Origin: Cytophagales bacterium
GTDB taxonomy: Bacteria; Bacteroidota; Bacteroidia; Cytophagales; Microscillaceae
Assembly: GCA_004293905.1 (NCBI GenBank)
Contig: RDZE01000046.1
Coordinates: 1 to 61,814 of the forward strand
DNA length: 61,814 nucleotides
Reading direction: 5' to 3'
Shown one piece after another: positions 52,050-60,342 of this stretch. Within the stretch, counting starts at the first letter, position 1, and each line of letters opens with the position of its first letter. The notes under the pieces were generated by a model. The model had not been told where the DNA came from. It saw nothing but the letters and a program-made list of their open reading frames with translations, and did not search any database. Position numbers and translations under genes: made by a program.

Positions 52050-53939
52050 TTATTTATATTGTTGAAGTTCGTTCATAATGCCTTCTGCAATGTCTTCTAA
52101 ACGTAGAAACATATTGGGTATTTGTACCAAATCTTCCCCTTCTTGCGCCATTGATTCTATGCGTTCGAGTAAATCTACGGCTTCTAAAACTCCTAACAAT
52201 TTAAAACTTGACTTCATTTTGTGCGCCAAATTCCATACTTCGTACCATTTTTTGGCATTAAGTGCGGTTTTTAAGTTTTGCATTTCCTCTTTAGTACCTT
52301 CCTCGAAAAATAAGAGTGCTTTTTGAACAAACTCCTCATCTCCTTCCGATACTTTTCTGAGATATGCCAAATTAATCATATTTCTTTGCGAAGGCATCAG
52401 AAGCCACCTTTGCAGGCAGTGGTACATGTCGGCTTTAGCTATTGGCTTTAGTAAAACTTCCTGAAAAAGTTGTTTTTCCTGCTCATTGAGCATTGTGCCT
52501 GTAAGCCCAATCAGGGTAGTTTGAATGGCTTGATTGCCTTTGATGAAAGTGGCTAACTCTACGCCATTGATTTCAGGCATTTGAATATCTAAAAAAACAA
52601 TGTCAAAAGGCTGATTGATGAGTAGTTCTAATGCTTTTCTGCCATCATTGGCTTTGAATACCTCACAATTCCAACTGAGTAACATTCTTTCATTGACCAT
52701 TAAATTGACCTCGTTGTCATCGGCTATGAGTATTTTTGCTTTTTTCTCGAAGGGTAAAAAGTCATTTTTCTCTGTCAGTTGGTTTTCGGCTATTTCTGTA
52801 GCTGTAGCTTTTCTGTAGGGCAGGTCGAAAAAGAAAGTAGTGCCTTTTTGCAGTTCACTTTCTACACTCATAGAGCCTTTTTGTAATTCTATGAGTTGTT
52901 TTACGATGCTCAAACCAAGCCCTGTGCCTCCATAGAGCCGTGTTGTGTTGGTATCGGCTTGTGTATATCTTTCGAAAATATAGGCTAATTTTTCTTTTGC
53001 CATGCCAATACCTGTATCGCTCACCTGAAAATAAAATTGTTCTATATCGTCTTCTTTGGCAAGGGTTTTTGTGGCATTGAGTGTTACTTCTCCTTCGTGT
53101 GTAAATTTAACGGCATTACCTACCAAATTGTAGAATATTTGTGCTAAGCGTACTTTATCGCCCCAAACATAACGCGGCACAGAAGCTCCTAAACTATAAG
53201 AAACTTGAATTCCTTTGGATTGCGCCATTTGTTGAAAAGAAAGAATCACATTCTGGAGTACGTCATCTAAATTGAAACATACCTCCTCAAAAGTCATTTT
53301 CCCCGATTCTATTTTGGAAAGGTCTAAAATATCATTGATAATCGTAACAATATGATTACCAGAGCTTTGTATGGCTTTTAGGTAACTCATTTGCTGCGCA
53401 TTGAGTTGGTAAGTAGTATCTAAAAGCAAGTTCACTAAACCCACAATACCATTGACGGGTGTGCGTAGTTCGTGGCTAATTTCTGAAAAAAATTGGGTTT
53501 TGAATTGTTCCATTCTCTTCAACTCTTGGTTTTTGAGTTCCAAAAGTTGATTTTGCAGTTCTATCTTCTCTTTTTCTATGGCACTGGTTTTTCCTAATTG
53601 TTGTAAATCTGAGATGTATTGATAGTCAGCAGAGTTCTTCTCGATGATGCAAAGCCAATATTGCTCTACTTTTTCGACAGAAAAGTCAAAAATTTGGTCT
53701 TCTATTTCCACTCTTGGGAATTGCAAGGGCATATTGCCCATTTGTAGGCTTAAAACTTCTTCGCGTAGAGATTCGAAGAGGGGGAAAAAATCGAAAAAAT
53801 TCTTCTCTGCCAACAATGAGGCAGGTATGATTGTATAACAAGAGTCTATAATACGACCTTCCGCCTCGAAAATAATAAACTGACTTCGGCTTGCTAAATA
53901 TTGGGTTTTGTAGGCATTCCAGTTGATGGATTTGTCCAT
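52050..53939 (-). CDS. Hybrid histidine kinase with receiver and HPt domains
   Basis: A 629-residue soluble kinase with no membrane segment. Order: sensor domain 20-113, coiled coil 113-145, HisKA with His156 (FSEISHELRTP), HATPase 250-375 (NLVGNAVKFT, SDTGIGM, YGGTGLGLSI), receiver with phospho-acceptor Asp451 (IVFLDIQMPEING), and HPt with His573 (AHKMKSSFKLLG). The sensor domain is homologous to that of the PP2C phosphatase encoded convergently 7 bases away: both have FPR(V/L)E, FDFS and W-CI(I/E)(E/D) motifs at equal spacing. The two outputs may read the same signal. Confidence 0.94.
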   Translation of the reverse strand: MDKSINWNAYKTQYLASRSQFIIFEAEGRIIDSCYTIIPASLLAEKNFFDFFPLFESLREEVLSLQMGNMPLQFPRVEIEDQIFDFSVEKVEQYWLCIIEKNSADYQYISDLQQLGKTSAIEKEKIELQNQLLELKNQELKRMEQFKTQFFSEISHELRTPVNGIVGLVNLLLDTTYQLNAQQMSYLKAIQSSGNHIVTIINDILDLSKIESGKMTFEEVCFNLDDVLQNVILSFQQMAQSKGIQVSYSLGASVPRYVWGDKVRLAQIFYNLVGNAVKFTHEGEVTLNATKTLAKEDDIEQFYFQVSDTGIGMAKEKLAYIFERYTQADTNTTRLYGGTGLGLSIVKQLIELQKGSMSVESELQKGTTFFFDLPYRKATATEIAENQLTEKNDFLPFEKKAKILIADDNEVNLMVNERMLLSWNCEVFKANDGRKALELLINQPFDIVFLDIQMPEINGVELATFIKGNQAIQTTLIGLTGTMLNEQEKQLFQEVLLKPIAKADMYHCLQRWLLMPSQRNMINLAYLRKVSEGDEEFVQKALLFFEEGTKEEMQNLKTALNAKKWYEVWNLAHKMKSSFKLLGVLEAVDLLERIESMAQEGEDLVQIPNMFLRLEDIAEGIMNELQQYK

Positions 53940-53962
53940 TTTGAAAAAAAGCTATATTTTTG
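53931..53962 (+). promoter_or_regulatory. Promoter of the 54-kb lipoprotein gene
   Basis: TTTG (53931-53934), a 20-base spacer and TATTTTTG (53955-53962), both full consensus matches. The -33 box lies inside the first codons of the divergent histidine kinase gene, so the two genes may interfere. The leader would be about 30 bases. Confidence 0.6.
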
Positions 53963-54000
53963 TCTTTTCCTTTTAGATATTTACAATATAATCACAATCT

Positions 54001-54594
54001 ATGAAATTAATACCCAAAAATACTATTTATTTTTTGATACTACTCACTTTTTCAACTTTTTTAGGCTTAACAAGTTGCAATAATACCAGCCAAGTAAAAA
54101 TCAATATCCATTTTGACCTCAATGGGCTTTTAGATGCGCAAATAGTTTTATTGGAACAATTAGCCCCTAAGGTAAATAAAAGCACTATTACTAATGGCGA
54201 AAAGGAGGCAAAGGAAGTAAAAATCAAAAAATGGGCTAACGAATTGGCTATGTTTAGGCAGGCGGACATCAATAAATCGGGTTTGAAGGGGAGCTACCAA
54301 ATAAAAGACTCTATAAGCAAAAGCGGTGAAAAATTTACGGTTTATACTACCGATAAGGCGCATTTGAATGTCAAATATTTGCGCATTGGTTCGGGCAAAA
54401 ACATCAATTCTATATATGCTGTATTGGTCAATGACAATTATTTATACCACGCTGATAAGCAGTTTGCGCTTTTCTTTACGGCAAATGCAGAGGGAAAGCC
54501 TTTGCTAAAAAATTATAGCATACGTGGCAATCAGAAAATTATTTTTACCAATCCTGAAAACTATTTGATAGAAGCTGAATGTTTGATGCCATAA
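54001..54594 (+). CDS. Lipoprotein of unknown function
   Basis: A 197-residue lipoprotein with lipobox GLTSC (Cys26). The mature part has about 30% charged residues, a helix with LLDAQIVLLEQLAPK, then beta-rich sequence (KFTVYTTDKAHLNVKYLRIG, HADKQFALFFTANAEGK). I do not recognise the family. It has its own promoter and a terminator, so it is monocistronic. Confidence 0.8.
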   Translation: MKLIPKNTIYFLILLTFSTFLGLTSCNNTSQVKINIHFDLNGLLDAQIVLLEQLAPKVNKSTITNGEKEAKEVKIKKWANELAMFRQADINKSGLKGSYQIKDSISKSGEKFTVYTTDKAHLNVKYLRIGSGKNINSIYAVLVNDNYLYHADKQFALFFTANAEGKPLLKNYSIRGNQKIIFTNPENYLIEAECLMP

Positions 54595-54626
54595 AAAAAG
54601 GCTAAGAAAAAATCGTAGCCCTTTTT
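54593..54626. terminator. Terminator between convergent genes
   Basis: GGCTA / TAGCC hairpin (54600-54604 and 54616-54620), extended by an A-run on the left and a T-run on the right with one bulged C. The flanking A and T runs make it usable on both strands, for the lipoprotein gene and for the small coiled-coil gene. Confidence 0.65.
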
Positions 54627-54655
54627 GGTAAGAATAGTATAATATTATGCAAACA

Positions 54656-54919
54656 TTAACACGCTAAACATAGTCTTTCATATTCCTCATCGGCAACGGT
54701 AGAGAGGCTGTCGTGGAGTAAGTAGTGAATTTGTGTGCGCAGTTCTTCATTTTCGTTTTCTAAGCCCATAATACGTTGTACTAAAAGCTGTTTTAGTGTG
54801 GCAAAATCTCTTTGGAGCGATTGCAAATCTTCTTTGATTGCAGACATTTGATTGGCTTTTTTCTGAAAGTTATCTACTTTCCAAACCATTTCTAAGGCTT
54901 TTTCATTTGTTGCGTTCAT
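54656..54919 (-). CDS. Small coiled-coil protein
   Basis: An 87-residue cytoplasmic protein, almost entirely coiled coil (residues 8-65, ending LVQRIMGLENENEEL), with a short C-terminal tail ending CLAC. The size and pattern recall division or replication adaptors such as ZapB or YabA, but no specific motif supports that. It has a full promoter of its own. Confidence 0.7.
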   Translation of the reverse strand: MNATNEKALEMVWKVDNFQKKANQMSAIKEDLQSLQRDFATLKQLLVQRIMGLENENEELRTQIHYLLHDSLSTVADEEYERLCLAC

Positions 54920-54991
54920 ACACTTTTAATAGTTTAGTTTTTTTACAGTTTTTTAAAGATTGTAATACCATTTGGTACGTTTTATTTGCTA

Positions 54992-55023
54992 CAAAACTAA
55001 GTAATGCTTTTTAAATTAGCAAA
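54992..55023 (-). promoter_or_regulatory. Promoter of the small coiled-coil gene
   Basis: On the minus strand TTTG (55023-55020), a 20-base spacer and TAGTTTTG (54999-54992): a complete consensus match. The leader is about 65 bases. Confidence 0.6.
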
Positions 55024-55112
55024 TTTTTGCTCATTTTTTTGACAAAAAATTTTTAATCTCTTATCTCTTCCTATTTTATCAAAATAATAATGTAGATTTG
55101 CGACTGAAAACA

Positions 55113-56495
55113 ATGGAAAACTACTTAAATAAGATGATAGGCGAAAAAATTCTTAATTATCAGGTAGAAAAGCTACTCAATCAGAATGCACTTTTTACTA
55201 CCTACATTGCCAAACATTTGCAATACAACAAAAAAGTACTTATCAAAGTGCTTACTTCGCCTGCCCTTTTAGAATCTAACACCGATAAAATACAATTGGT
55301 GGAGGAAATCAAACAGCTTTCGCAAATACAACACCCCAATATCATTACTTTCTATGATTATTTGGAGCAGAACGACAATCTATACCTATTTTTTGAATAC
55401 ATAGAGGGGCACTCTTTGAGCCAATACATAGAAGAAGTGAGCGGTCCTATTCCTAATGACAAGGCGCGCATTTGGCTGATGACGATTGCTGAAACGTATC
55501 AATTTGCGGCACAAAAAAATTTATTCCGCTATATACACCCCGAACTTATCTATATTACAAAAGAAGGCAATCTCAAATTTTTGGAAAGTGCTTTTAGTCA
55601 TTTTTACCTCAAACAAGCCGAGAAAGAAAACCCCACTAAAGCCCTTTCGCACATCAGCCCTGAATACAAACAAGGTGCTATTATCAGTGCGGAAAGTGAC
55701 ACTTTTTCATTAGGGTTATTGCTTTTCCAAATGCTTACAGGAAAGAGTTTGGAGAACATCAATACGCAATCGCTCCCTGCTATGCGTAGTTTCTACCCTG
55801 CTATTCTCGAAGACTTGCAAACCTTTGTAAGCAAAGCCACTAATCCTGATAAGACACAGCGTTTTAGTAGCTATACTGCGTTCAAAGATGCATTGGCAAA
55901 TATAGACCTTAATAAAGTAGTAACACTGCCCGAAGCAAAACAATTTATCAATGTACCCCTCATTTCGTTGGGCATTGCCGCTGTGATGGCTACGACTGTA
56001 GTCTATAACTACAACTATCCGGGCAAAACAAGCCGCTCAGAGGTGGTTTTTAACTTACAAGATACGAGCTACATCAATAAAAAACGCGATTCCATAGACA
56101 AAGCGCGCAACCTTTGGCAAAAGCAAGACAGTGTAAGGATTGCAAAATTGCAAACCAAAAATAAAGAAAAAGCCAAAATTTATATGCACAAAGTACGCCC
56201 TAACGAAACAATGGAAAGCATTGCCGCCAAATACTATATAGCCGTAGATACTGTGCGCGCACTTAACGAGTACCTCAAAAAAACGCGCTCTAATGCCAAA
56301 TTAGAAGCCAAATATGGGGTAAAAGTAAAAGTAAGAGATGTCTATTCGCTTAGAAAAGACGAAACCATAGACCAAGTGGCTTATAAGTACAACATCAGCA
56401 AACTGATACTTTTGCAAGTCAACAATATTGTTTCTGAAAAAGAAGACCTTTTTGAAGGGAAAAACATCGTGATTCCTATTGTGGCAGGAAGATAA
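55113..56495 (+). CDS. Membrane-anchored pseudokinase with LysM domains
   Basis: A 460-residue protein. Residues 1-270 have the protein-kinase fold: the VAIK-type lysine (VLIKVL), helix C Glu (LVEEIKQLSQIQHPNI), hinge FFEYIEGHSL and a normal C-lobe (LGLLLFQMLTGKS, DKTQRFSS). The catalytic HRD-x-x-x-x-N loop is YIHPELIYI and DFG is LES, so Asp, Asn and metal site are missing: a pseudokinase. A single membrane segment lies near 285-302 (PLISLGIAAVMATTVVY). The periplasmic part carries two LysM-like units (HKVRPNETMESIAAKYYI and YSLRKDETIDQVAYKYNI) that should bind peptidoglycan. The ATG start is 13 bases beyond a TAGATTTG -7 box (55093-55100). Confidence 0.88.
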   Translation: MENYLNKMIGEKILNYQVEKLLNQNALFTTYIAKHLQYNKKVLIKVLTSPALLESNTDKIQLVEEIKQLSQIQHPNIITFYDYLEQNDNLYLFFEYIEGHSLSQYIEEVSGPIPNDKARIWLMTIAETYQFAAQKNLFRYIHPELIYITKEGNLKFLESAFSHFYLKQAEKENPTKALSHISPEYKQGAIISAESDTFSLGLLLFQMLTGKSLENINTQSLPAMRSFYPAILEDLQTFVSKATNPDKTQRFSSYTAFKDALANIDLNKVVTLPEAKQFINVPLISLGIAAVMATTVVYNYNYPGKTSRSEVVFNLQDTSYINKKRDSIDKARNLWQKQDSVRIAKLQTKNKEKAKIYMHKVRPNETMESIAAKYYIAVDTVRALNEYLKKTRSNAKLEAKYGVKVKVRDVYSLRKDETIDQVAYKYNISKLILLQVNNIVSEKEDLFEGKNIVIPIVAGR

Positions 56496-56575
56496 AACAA
56501 TCCGAACCTGATAGCCTCTTTATAGAACTTATTAAGTCTTTTGATTGTTGATACAAACAAATAGCAAAATTCCTT

Positions 56576-56971
56576 ATGCAAAATCAAGTAAGTTCGAAAA
56601 CGCTCAAAACCAATTATCAGGTAAGCATCAAAACCAATACTCAGCAAATCATTGCCGATGAGCCAGAAGACTTAGGGGGCAGCGATGAAGGCATGCAACC
56701 CAATGAGTTGCTATTGGCGAGTTTAGCCGCTTGTACCTCTATTACTTTACAAATGTATGCCCAACGCAAAAATTGGCAGTTAGAAGAAGTACAAATGCAA
56801 CTCAATATAGACAAACACCCTACCGAAACAGGCTCAATCATAGAAAGGCACATTACTCTCATAGGTGATTTGTCAGAAGAGCAAAAACAAAGATTACTAC
56901 AAATAGCCAATGCCTGCCCTGTGCATAAAATACTGAAAAACCCCATAGAAATACAAACAACAATACAATAA
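56576..56971 (+). CDS. OsmC family peroxiredoxin-like protein
   Basis: A 131-residue protein of the OsmC/Ohr fold, acting on organic hydroperoxides. Both conserved cysteines are visible: LASLAACTSITLQMYA (first) and NACPVHKIL (second). The GSDEGMQPNELLLASL block is typical of the YhfA-like branch. It lies 11 bases upstream of a CDGSH iron-sulfur gene and probably forms an operon with it and the next gene. Confidence 0.93.
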   Translation: MQNQVSSKTLKTNYQVSIKTNTQQIIADEPEDLGGSDEGMQPNELLLASLAACTSITLQMYAQRKNWQLEEVQMQLNIDKHPTETGSIIERHITLIGDLSEEQKQRLLQIANACPVHKILKNPIEIQTTIQ

Positions 56972-56982
56972 ACTCATTACTC

Positions 56983-57417
56983 ATGGAAAACAACGAACAA
57001 CAAAAAACCTACAGCAATGGCGAAATTACTGTAGTTTGGAAACCCAACACTTGTATTCACTCTACTATGTGCTGGAAAGGACTGATAGAAGTTTTTAATC
57101 CCAAAAAAAGACCTTGGGTAGATATACAAGGAGCTACTACGGAGCAAATCATTGAGCAGGTGAACAAATGTCCATCGGGGGCTTTGTCGTACTTTAAGAA
57201 CGAGGAAGGCGAAAAAATAGAAGCAGTGAATACAGAAAGCCTCGTAGAAGTTACCAAAAATGGACCTATTTTGGTGTATGGCAATATTCAGGTGAAAGAT
57301 ACAGAGGGAAATATTCAGAAAAAACACAAAGTAACTGCTTTCTGCCGTTGTGGTGCTTCTAACAATAAACCCTATTGCGATGGTTCTCACTTAAAAATAA
57401 ACTTTCAGGCATCTTAA
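56983..57417 (+). CDS. Divergent 4Fe-4S (Fer4_19) and CDGSH iron-sulfur protein
   Basis: A 144-residue protein with two iron-sulfur modules. Residues 10-75 match the divergent mono-cluster ferredoxin group (CIHSTMCWKGL and KCPSGALSY). Residues 110-140 form a CDGSH domain, FCRCGASNNKPYCDGSH, that binds a 2Fe-2S cluster through three Cys and one His. The Fer4_19-CDGSH pairing is a known small-protein layout; the exact redox role is not known. It is between an OsmC gene and an exported protein gene with gaps of 11 and 7 bases. Confidence 0.92.
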   Translation: MENNEQQKTYSNGEITVVWKPNTCIHSTMCWKGLIEVFNPKKRPWVDIQGATTEQIIEQVNKCPSGALSYFKNEEGEKIEAVNTESLVEVTKNGPILVYGNIQVKDTEGNIQKKHKVTAFCRCGASNNKPYCDGSHLKINFQAS

Positions 57418-57424
57418 AAAAACG

Positions 57425-57940
57425 ATGAAAACATCTATTCTATCCCTATTTGTGGCTTTTTTTATGGTTAATTCGCTCAAAGCACAAAGTTTTGAGGCAG
57501 CACTGAATATTTTTGAGCCCATCAAAACCTCTGAAACGGCTTGGGTAACTACTGCCCTTGCAAAAGAAGACATTGCAAAGGACTATTATCCCTTTTTAAA
57601 ATTTGATACGAATGAAACTTTTCACTACAAAGCCATTGGCAGAACCGACCACGACACGCAATACACTACTTTGTATTATGTACTCATCACACAGCCCAAA
57701 GATATGAGCCCAAGCGCAAGGGTTTATGCCCTCACTGTGAATAGAAACACCCAACAAATACTTTTCGGAGGAATGTTATTGATGGTTTTGGGCGAGGATT
57801 GGGCAAGTAAGTTGGCAAAAACTACCCTTACTTCTTTTTCTGATGGTGGCAAATATTTCATTTGCATTGACCCTAAAGGCGATTTTAAAATAGTAAAAAG
57901 ACGCTTAGATTTTGAAGCCAAAATGTACTCTATAGAATAA
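57425..57940 (+). CDS. Secreted protein of unknown function
   Basis: A 171-residue protein with a signal peptide (MKTSILSLFVAFFMVNS, cleavage at LKAQ). The mature part is beta-rich, with YYVLITQPKD, RVYALTVNRNTQQILFGG and a C-terminal KRRLDFEAKMYSIE. It has no motif I recognise. It is last in the OsmC operon and followed by a terminator. Confidence 0.78.
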   Translation: MKTSILSLFVAFFMVNSLKAQSFEAALNIFEPIKTSETAWVTTALAKEDIAKDYYPFLKFDTNETFHYKAIGRTDHDTQYTTLYYVLITQPKDMSPSARVYALTVNRNTQQILFGGMLLMVLGEDWASKLAKTTLTSFSDGGKYFICIDPKGDFKIVKRRLDFEAKMYSIE

Positions 57941-57999
57941 TAAAATTACATTGATTCAATAGCAATTTTTTTATTGCTTTTGTTTATTGTTATTAAAGA

Positions 58000-58031
58000 C
58001 GAAATAGCTGTTTTAGCAATTTCGCTTTTTT
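58000..58031 (+). terminator. Terminator of the OsmC operon
   Basis: Ten-base arms (58000-58009 and 58015-58024) with one internal mismatch and a 5-base loop, followed by five T on the plus strand. It lies 60 bases after the secreted-protein stop codon. Confidence 0.6.
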
Positions 58032-58088
58032 ATTTGTTTGGGATTTGGATTAACTGCTAATCGTGTTGATAAAATAAGACAAAGGAGA

Positions 58089-58532
58089 TTACCAATTTTT
58101 ATTAATATTTTCAAAACAATACATCTTTCGCTCTTCAATATCAATGATAGTAAACGCAATATTATATTTAAGCTTTTTAGGACAAAAATACAAAAAATCT
58201 TTTCCAGATTTCAAGTTTTTTAGTAATTCTTTTGCATCTGCATTTACCTCTGCCACCATTCCTATATGACTATAAGTATACTCGTCTTGTAATTCATTGT
58301 AATTGTGATAATGTTCCCAACAGTCATCATTGCAATCTTTCGGAAACCCTTTAAAATCAGATACATCTACAAACTCATTACGAATTTTGTAGATGTGAAC
58401 ATCATGCGGAAATCTATGAACTCTTTCTAAATAAGTAACTCTATAGTCATTTGGTAGAAACTCTTTAATGTTAGGACCTTGACAAGAAGCGAGCAACAGA
58501 AAAATAAAACAAGTTAGTTGGATTGGTTTCAT
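58089..58532 (-). CDS. Small lipoprotein of unknown function
   Basis: A 147-residue lipoprotein: MKPIQLTCFIFLLLASC with Cys17 in a canonical lipobox. The mature part has Tyr, His and Cys-rich segments (DCNDDCWEHYHNYNE) and GKDFLYFCPKKL. No family recognised. It is first of a row of five small exported proteins on the minus strand that look like a set of paralogues by layout but not by sequence. Confidence 0.75.
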   Translation of the reverse strand: MKPIQLTCFIFLLLASCQGPNIKEFLPNDYRVTYLERVHRFPHDVHIYKIRNEFVDVSDFKGFPKDCNDDCWEHYHNYNELQDEYTYSHIGMVAEVNADAKELLKNLKSGKDFLYFCPKKLKYNIAFTIIDIEERKMYCFENINKNW

Positions 58533-58583
58533 ATTATTGTCATATCGGCTATTGGTATAAAGATAAAAAGATGGGTTGAACTG

Positions 58584-59069
58584 CTAATAGGGGTATTTAT
58601 GAATAAATAAGGTAATTTTTTTGGGTCTCATAATCTCAAAAGTATCAGGTTTAAAAACATCTTTTGGGTTTGTAAGTTCAAATATTTTCCTCTCCTCTTC
58701 TATGTAAGCTGGTGTTTTTTTAATAATTTCATAAGCAAATGTAATAAATATAATGACATCATTTTCAATTTGAAATGTTGTATCAATTACCTGATCATCA
58801 CAATCACAAACGATTTTCAAATGATGTTTTTTATCGTCCTTACTAACAAATTGTTCAAATGTGGTTCTATAACCCTCAGAAGTATTTGAATAAACAAAAT
58901 TATCAGTTACTATCAAACTATCATCAAAATGAACTTTGATATTTATTTTGGGCATTAACTCACTTAAATTCGCGATAGAAAATATTATTTTGTGCTTATT
59001 ATTTTCACAACAAGTGAGAAAAAAACATGACACAATACTTAGTAAAACGATCAGTATTCTTAGTTTCAT
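58584..59069 (-). CDS. Small lipoprotein of unknown function
   Basis: A 161-residue lipoprotein starting at MKLRILIVLL, with lipobox FLTCC; an ATG 21 bases upstream is also possible. The mature region is Lys/Asp-rich and probably beta-sandwich (KINIKVHFDDSLIVTDNF, HHLKIVCDCDD), then a C-terminal basic strand (RPKKITLFIHKYPY). Family unknown. It is separated by 51 bases from the preceding lipoprotein gene. Confidence 0.72.
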   Translation of the reverse strand: MKLRILIVLLSIVSCFFLTCCENNKHKIIFSIANLSELMPKINIKVHFDDSLIVTDNFVYSNTSEGYRTTFEQFVSKDDKKHHLKIVCDCDDQVIDTTFQIENDVIIFITFAYEIIKKTPAYIEEERKIFELTNPKDVFKPDTFEIMRPKKITLFIHKYPY

Positions 59070-59160
59070 TTTCTTGGGTTGATTATTCATATTCTTTAGT
59101 AAAAATCACTTTTTCTTTTTTGGTATGAAAGTGAGGGGGAGAATGTAGTGATAGGAATTG

Positions 59161-59691
59161 TCAATCTCTGCGATCTCTTTCTAAATAGAAAAAATCCTTG
59201 AAACATATATGTTCTATGTTTAATTTGCCATTTTTAATGATTATACGAGTGGCATGAACTAGATCATTTGGTGTGAAATTAGAGTGTAATTTTTCTTCCA
59301 ATTGAATATTTTCAATATCCCAATTATTCACAAGTTCTATCATATAAGGAATAAAAGTATTATTTTTAGTTAAAAAACCAAAAGCATAACTTTTACTTAA
59401 AAAATTAAAACTTCCTCTAAGATAATAATATTCAATCCCTTCTTTAGAATTCCAAATAAGCCCATAACGTCCGCTCGTTTCAAATTTAGAGGTTTCTAAA
59501 AAAAACAACGTATCTGATACTTGATTAAAATCAATGTTTGTAATTTTGAAAAGTTCCATTCTTACTTCATGAGAAGAATTATCTTTGGTTATTTTTTTTA
59601 CTGCTCTTGATATTTTAGGAAAACTTATTGATTGGGAAGTTGCAAGATTAACCCAAAATAGGAGTGTAATAATTGTAAGTAGTTTTTTCAT
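59161..59691 (-). CDS. Small secreted protein of unknown function
   Basis: A 176-residue exported protein with a signal peptide (MKKLLTIITLLFWVNLATSQ). Beta-rich mature part with SNSEG-type loops and the segments YGLIWNSKEGIEYYYL and ARIIIKNGKLNIEHI. No family recognised. A minus-strand -7 box TAATTTTG (59752-59745) lies 54 bases upstream. Confidence 0.72.
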   Translation of the reverse strand: MKKLLTIITLLFWVNLATSQSISFPKISRAVKKITKDNSSHEVRMELFKITNIDFNQVSDTLFFLETSKFETSGRYGLIWNSKEGIEYYYLRGSFNFLSKSYAFGFLTKNNTFIPYMIELVNNWDIENIQLEEKLHSNFTPNDLVHATRIIIKNGKLNIEHICFKDFFYLERDRRD

Positions 59692-59844
59692 AGTTTTATT
59701 TTATTTCTTGCCTTTTAGTGTTCTAAATCTACTAAAAAAGAACCCAAAATTATATTTAATGATTAGAGTCTTTTTTTTCTAAAATCTCGTCCATTTCCAA
59801 GATTTTATCCAACAATATTTGTAAGTTCAATAGCGTATTTTTAG

Positions 59845-60327
59845 TTATTGGTATGAAACGTAAATGCCTTTTAAGTTATCAGAATAATATAAATCGTATA
59901 TACCTCGTTCAGGATCTGTGCAAATTACTAGCTTTTTATTGAATATATATAGTTTTTTATAATATATATAACATTCACAGCCATTACTTTCATAACTTGT
60001 TGCATTAGCAATGTGAAGATAATTAACGGGTCTCAACAATACTCCATTAATTATAGGAATATTTTCTCGTTTTGATTTTAATTCAAAATTATAACTTTTA
60101 CCCACAGCAATTTTTGTATAGTTGTGTCTTGTATTTTTCTCTGCATGAGATACTATTTTAAACAAAGTATCATTTCTCTCCGCATAAATGATATACCAAG
60201 AATGTTTTTTATCTATTTTTTTTATCAGATAACTCATATCGTTATTTGGCAATGTGATAGTCTTCTTTGCAATAGCACAAGAAAATAACAAAATTAATAA
60301 GATTAAAAAGAGAAGAAGATTTTTCAT
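59845..60327 (-). CDS. Small lipoprotein of unknown function
   Basis: A 160-residue lipoprotein: MKNLLLFLILLILLFSC, Cys17. The mature part is Lys/Tyr/Asn-rich with a HSWYIIYAERNDTLFKI strand and GCECYIYYKKLYIF, in which two cysteines may form a disulfide. Function unknown. Confidence 0.72.
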   Translation of the reverse strand: MKNLLLFLILLILLFSCAIAKKTITLPNNDMSYLIKKIDKKHSWYIIYAERNDTLFKIVSHAEKNTRHNYTKIAVGKSYNFELKSKRENIPIINGVLLRPVNYLHIANATSYESNGCECYIYYKKLYIFNKKLVICTDPERGIYDLYYSDNLKGIYVSYQ

Positions 60328-60342
60328 AGTTGTTTATATTTG

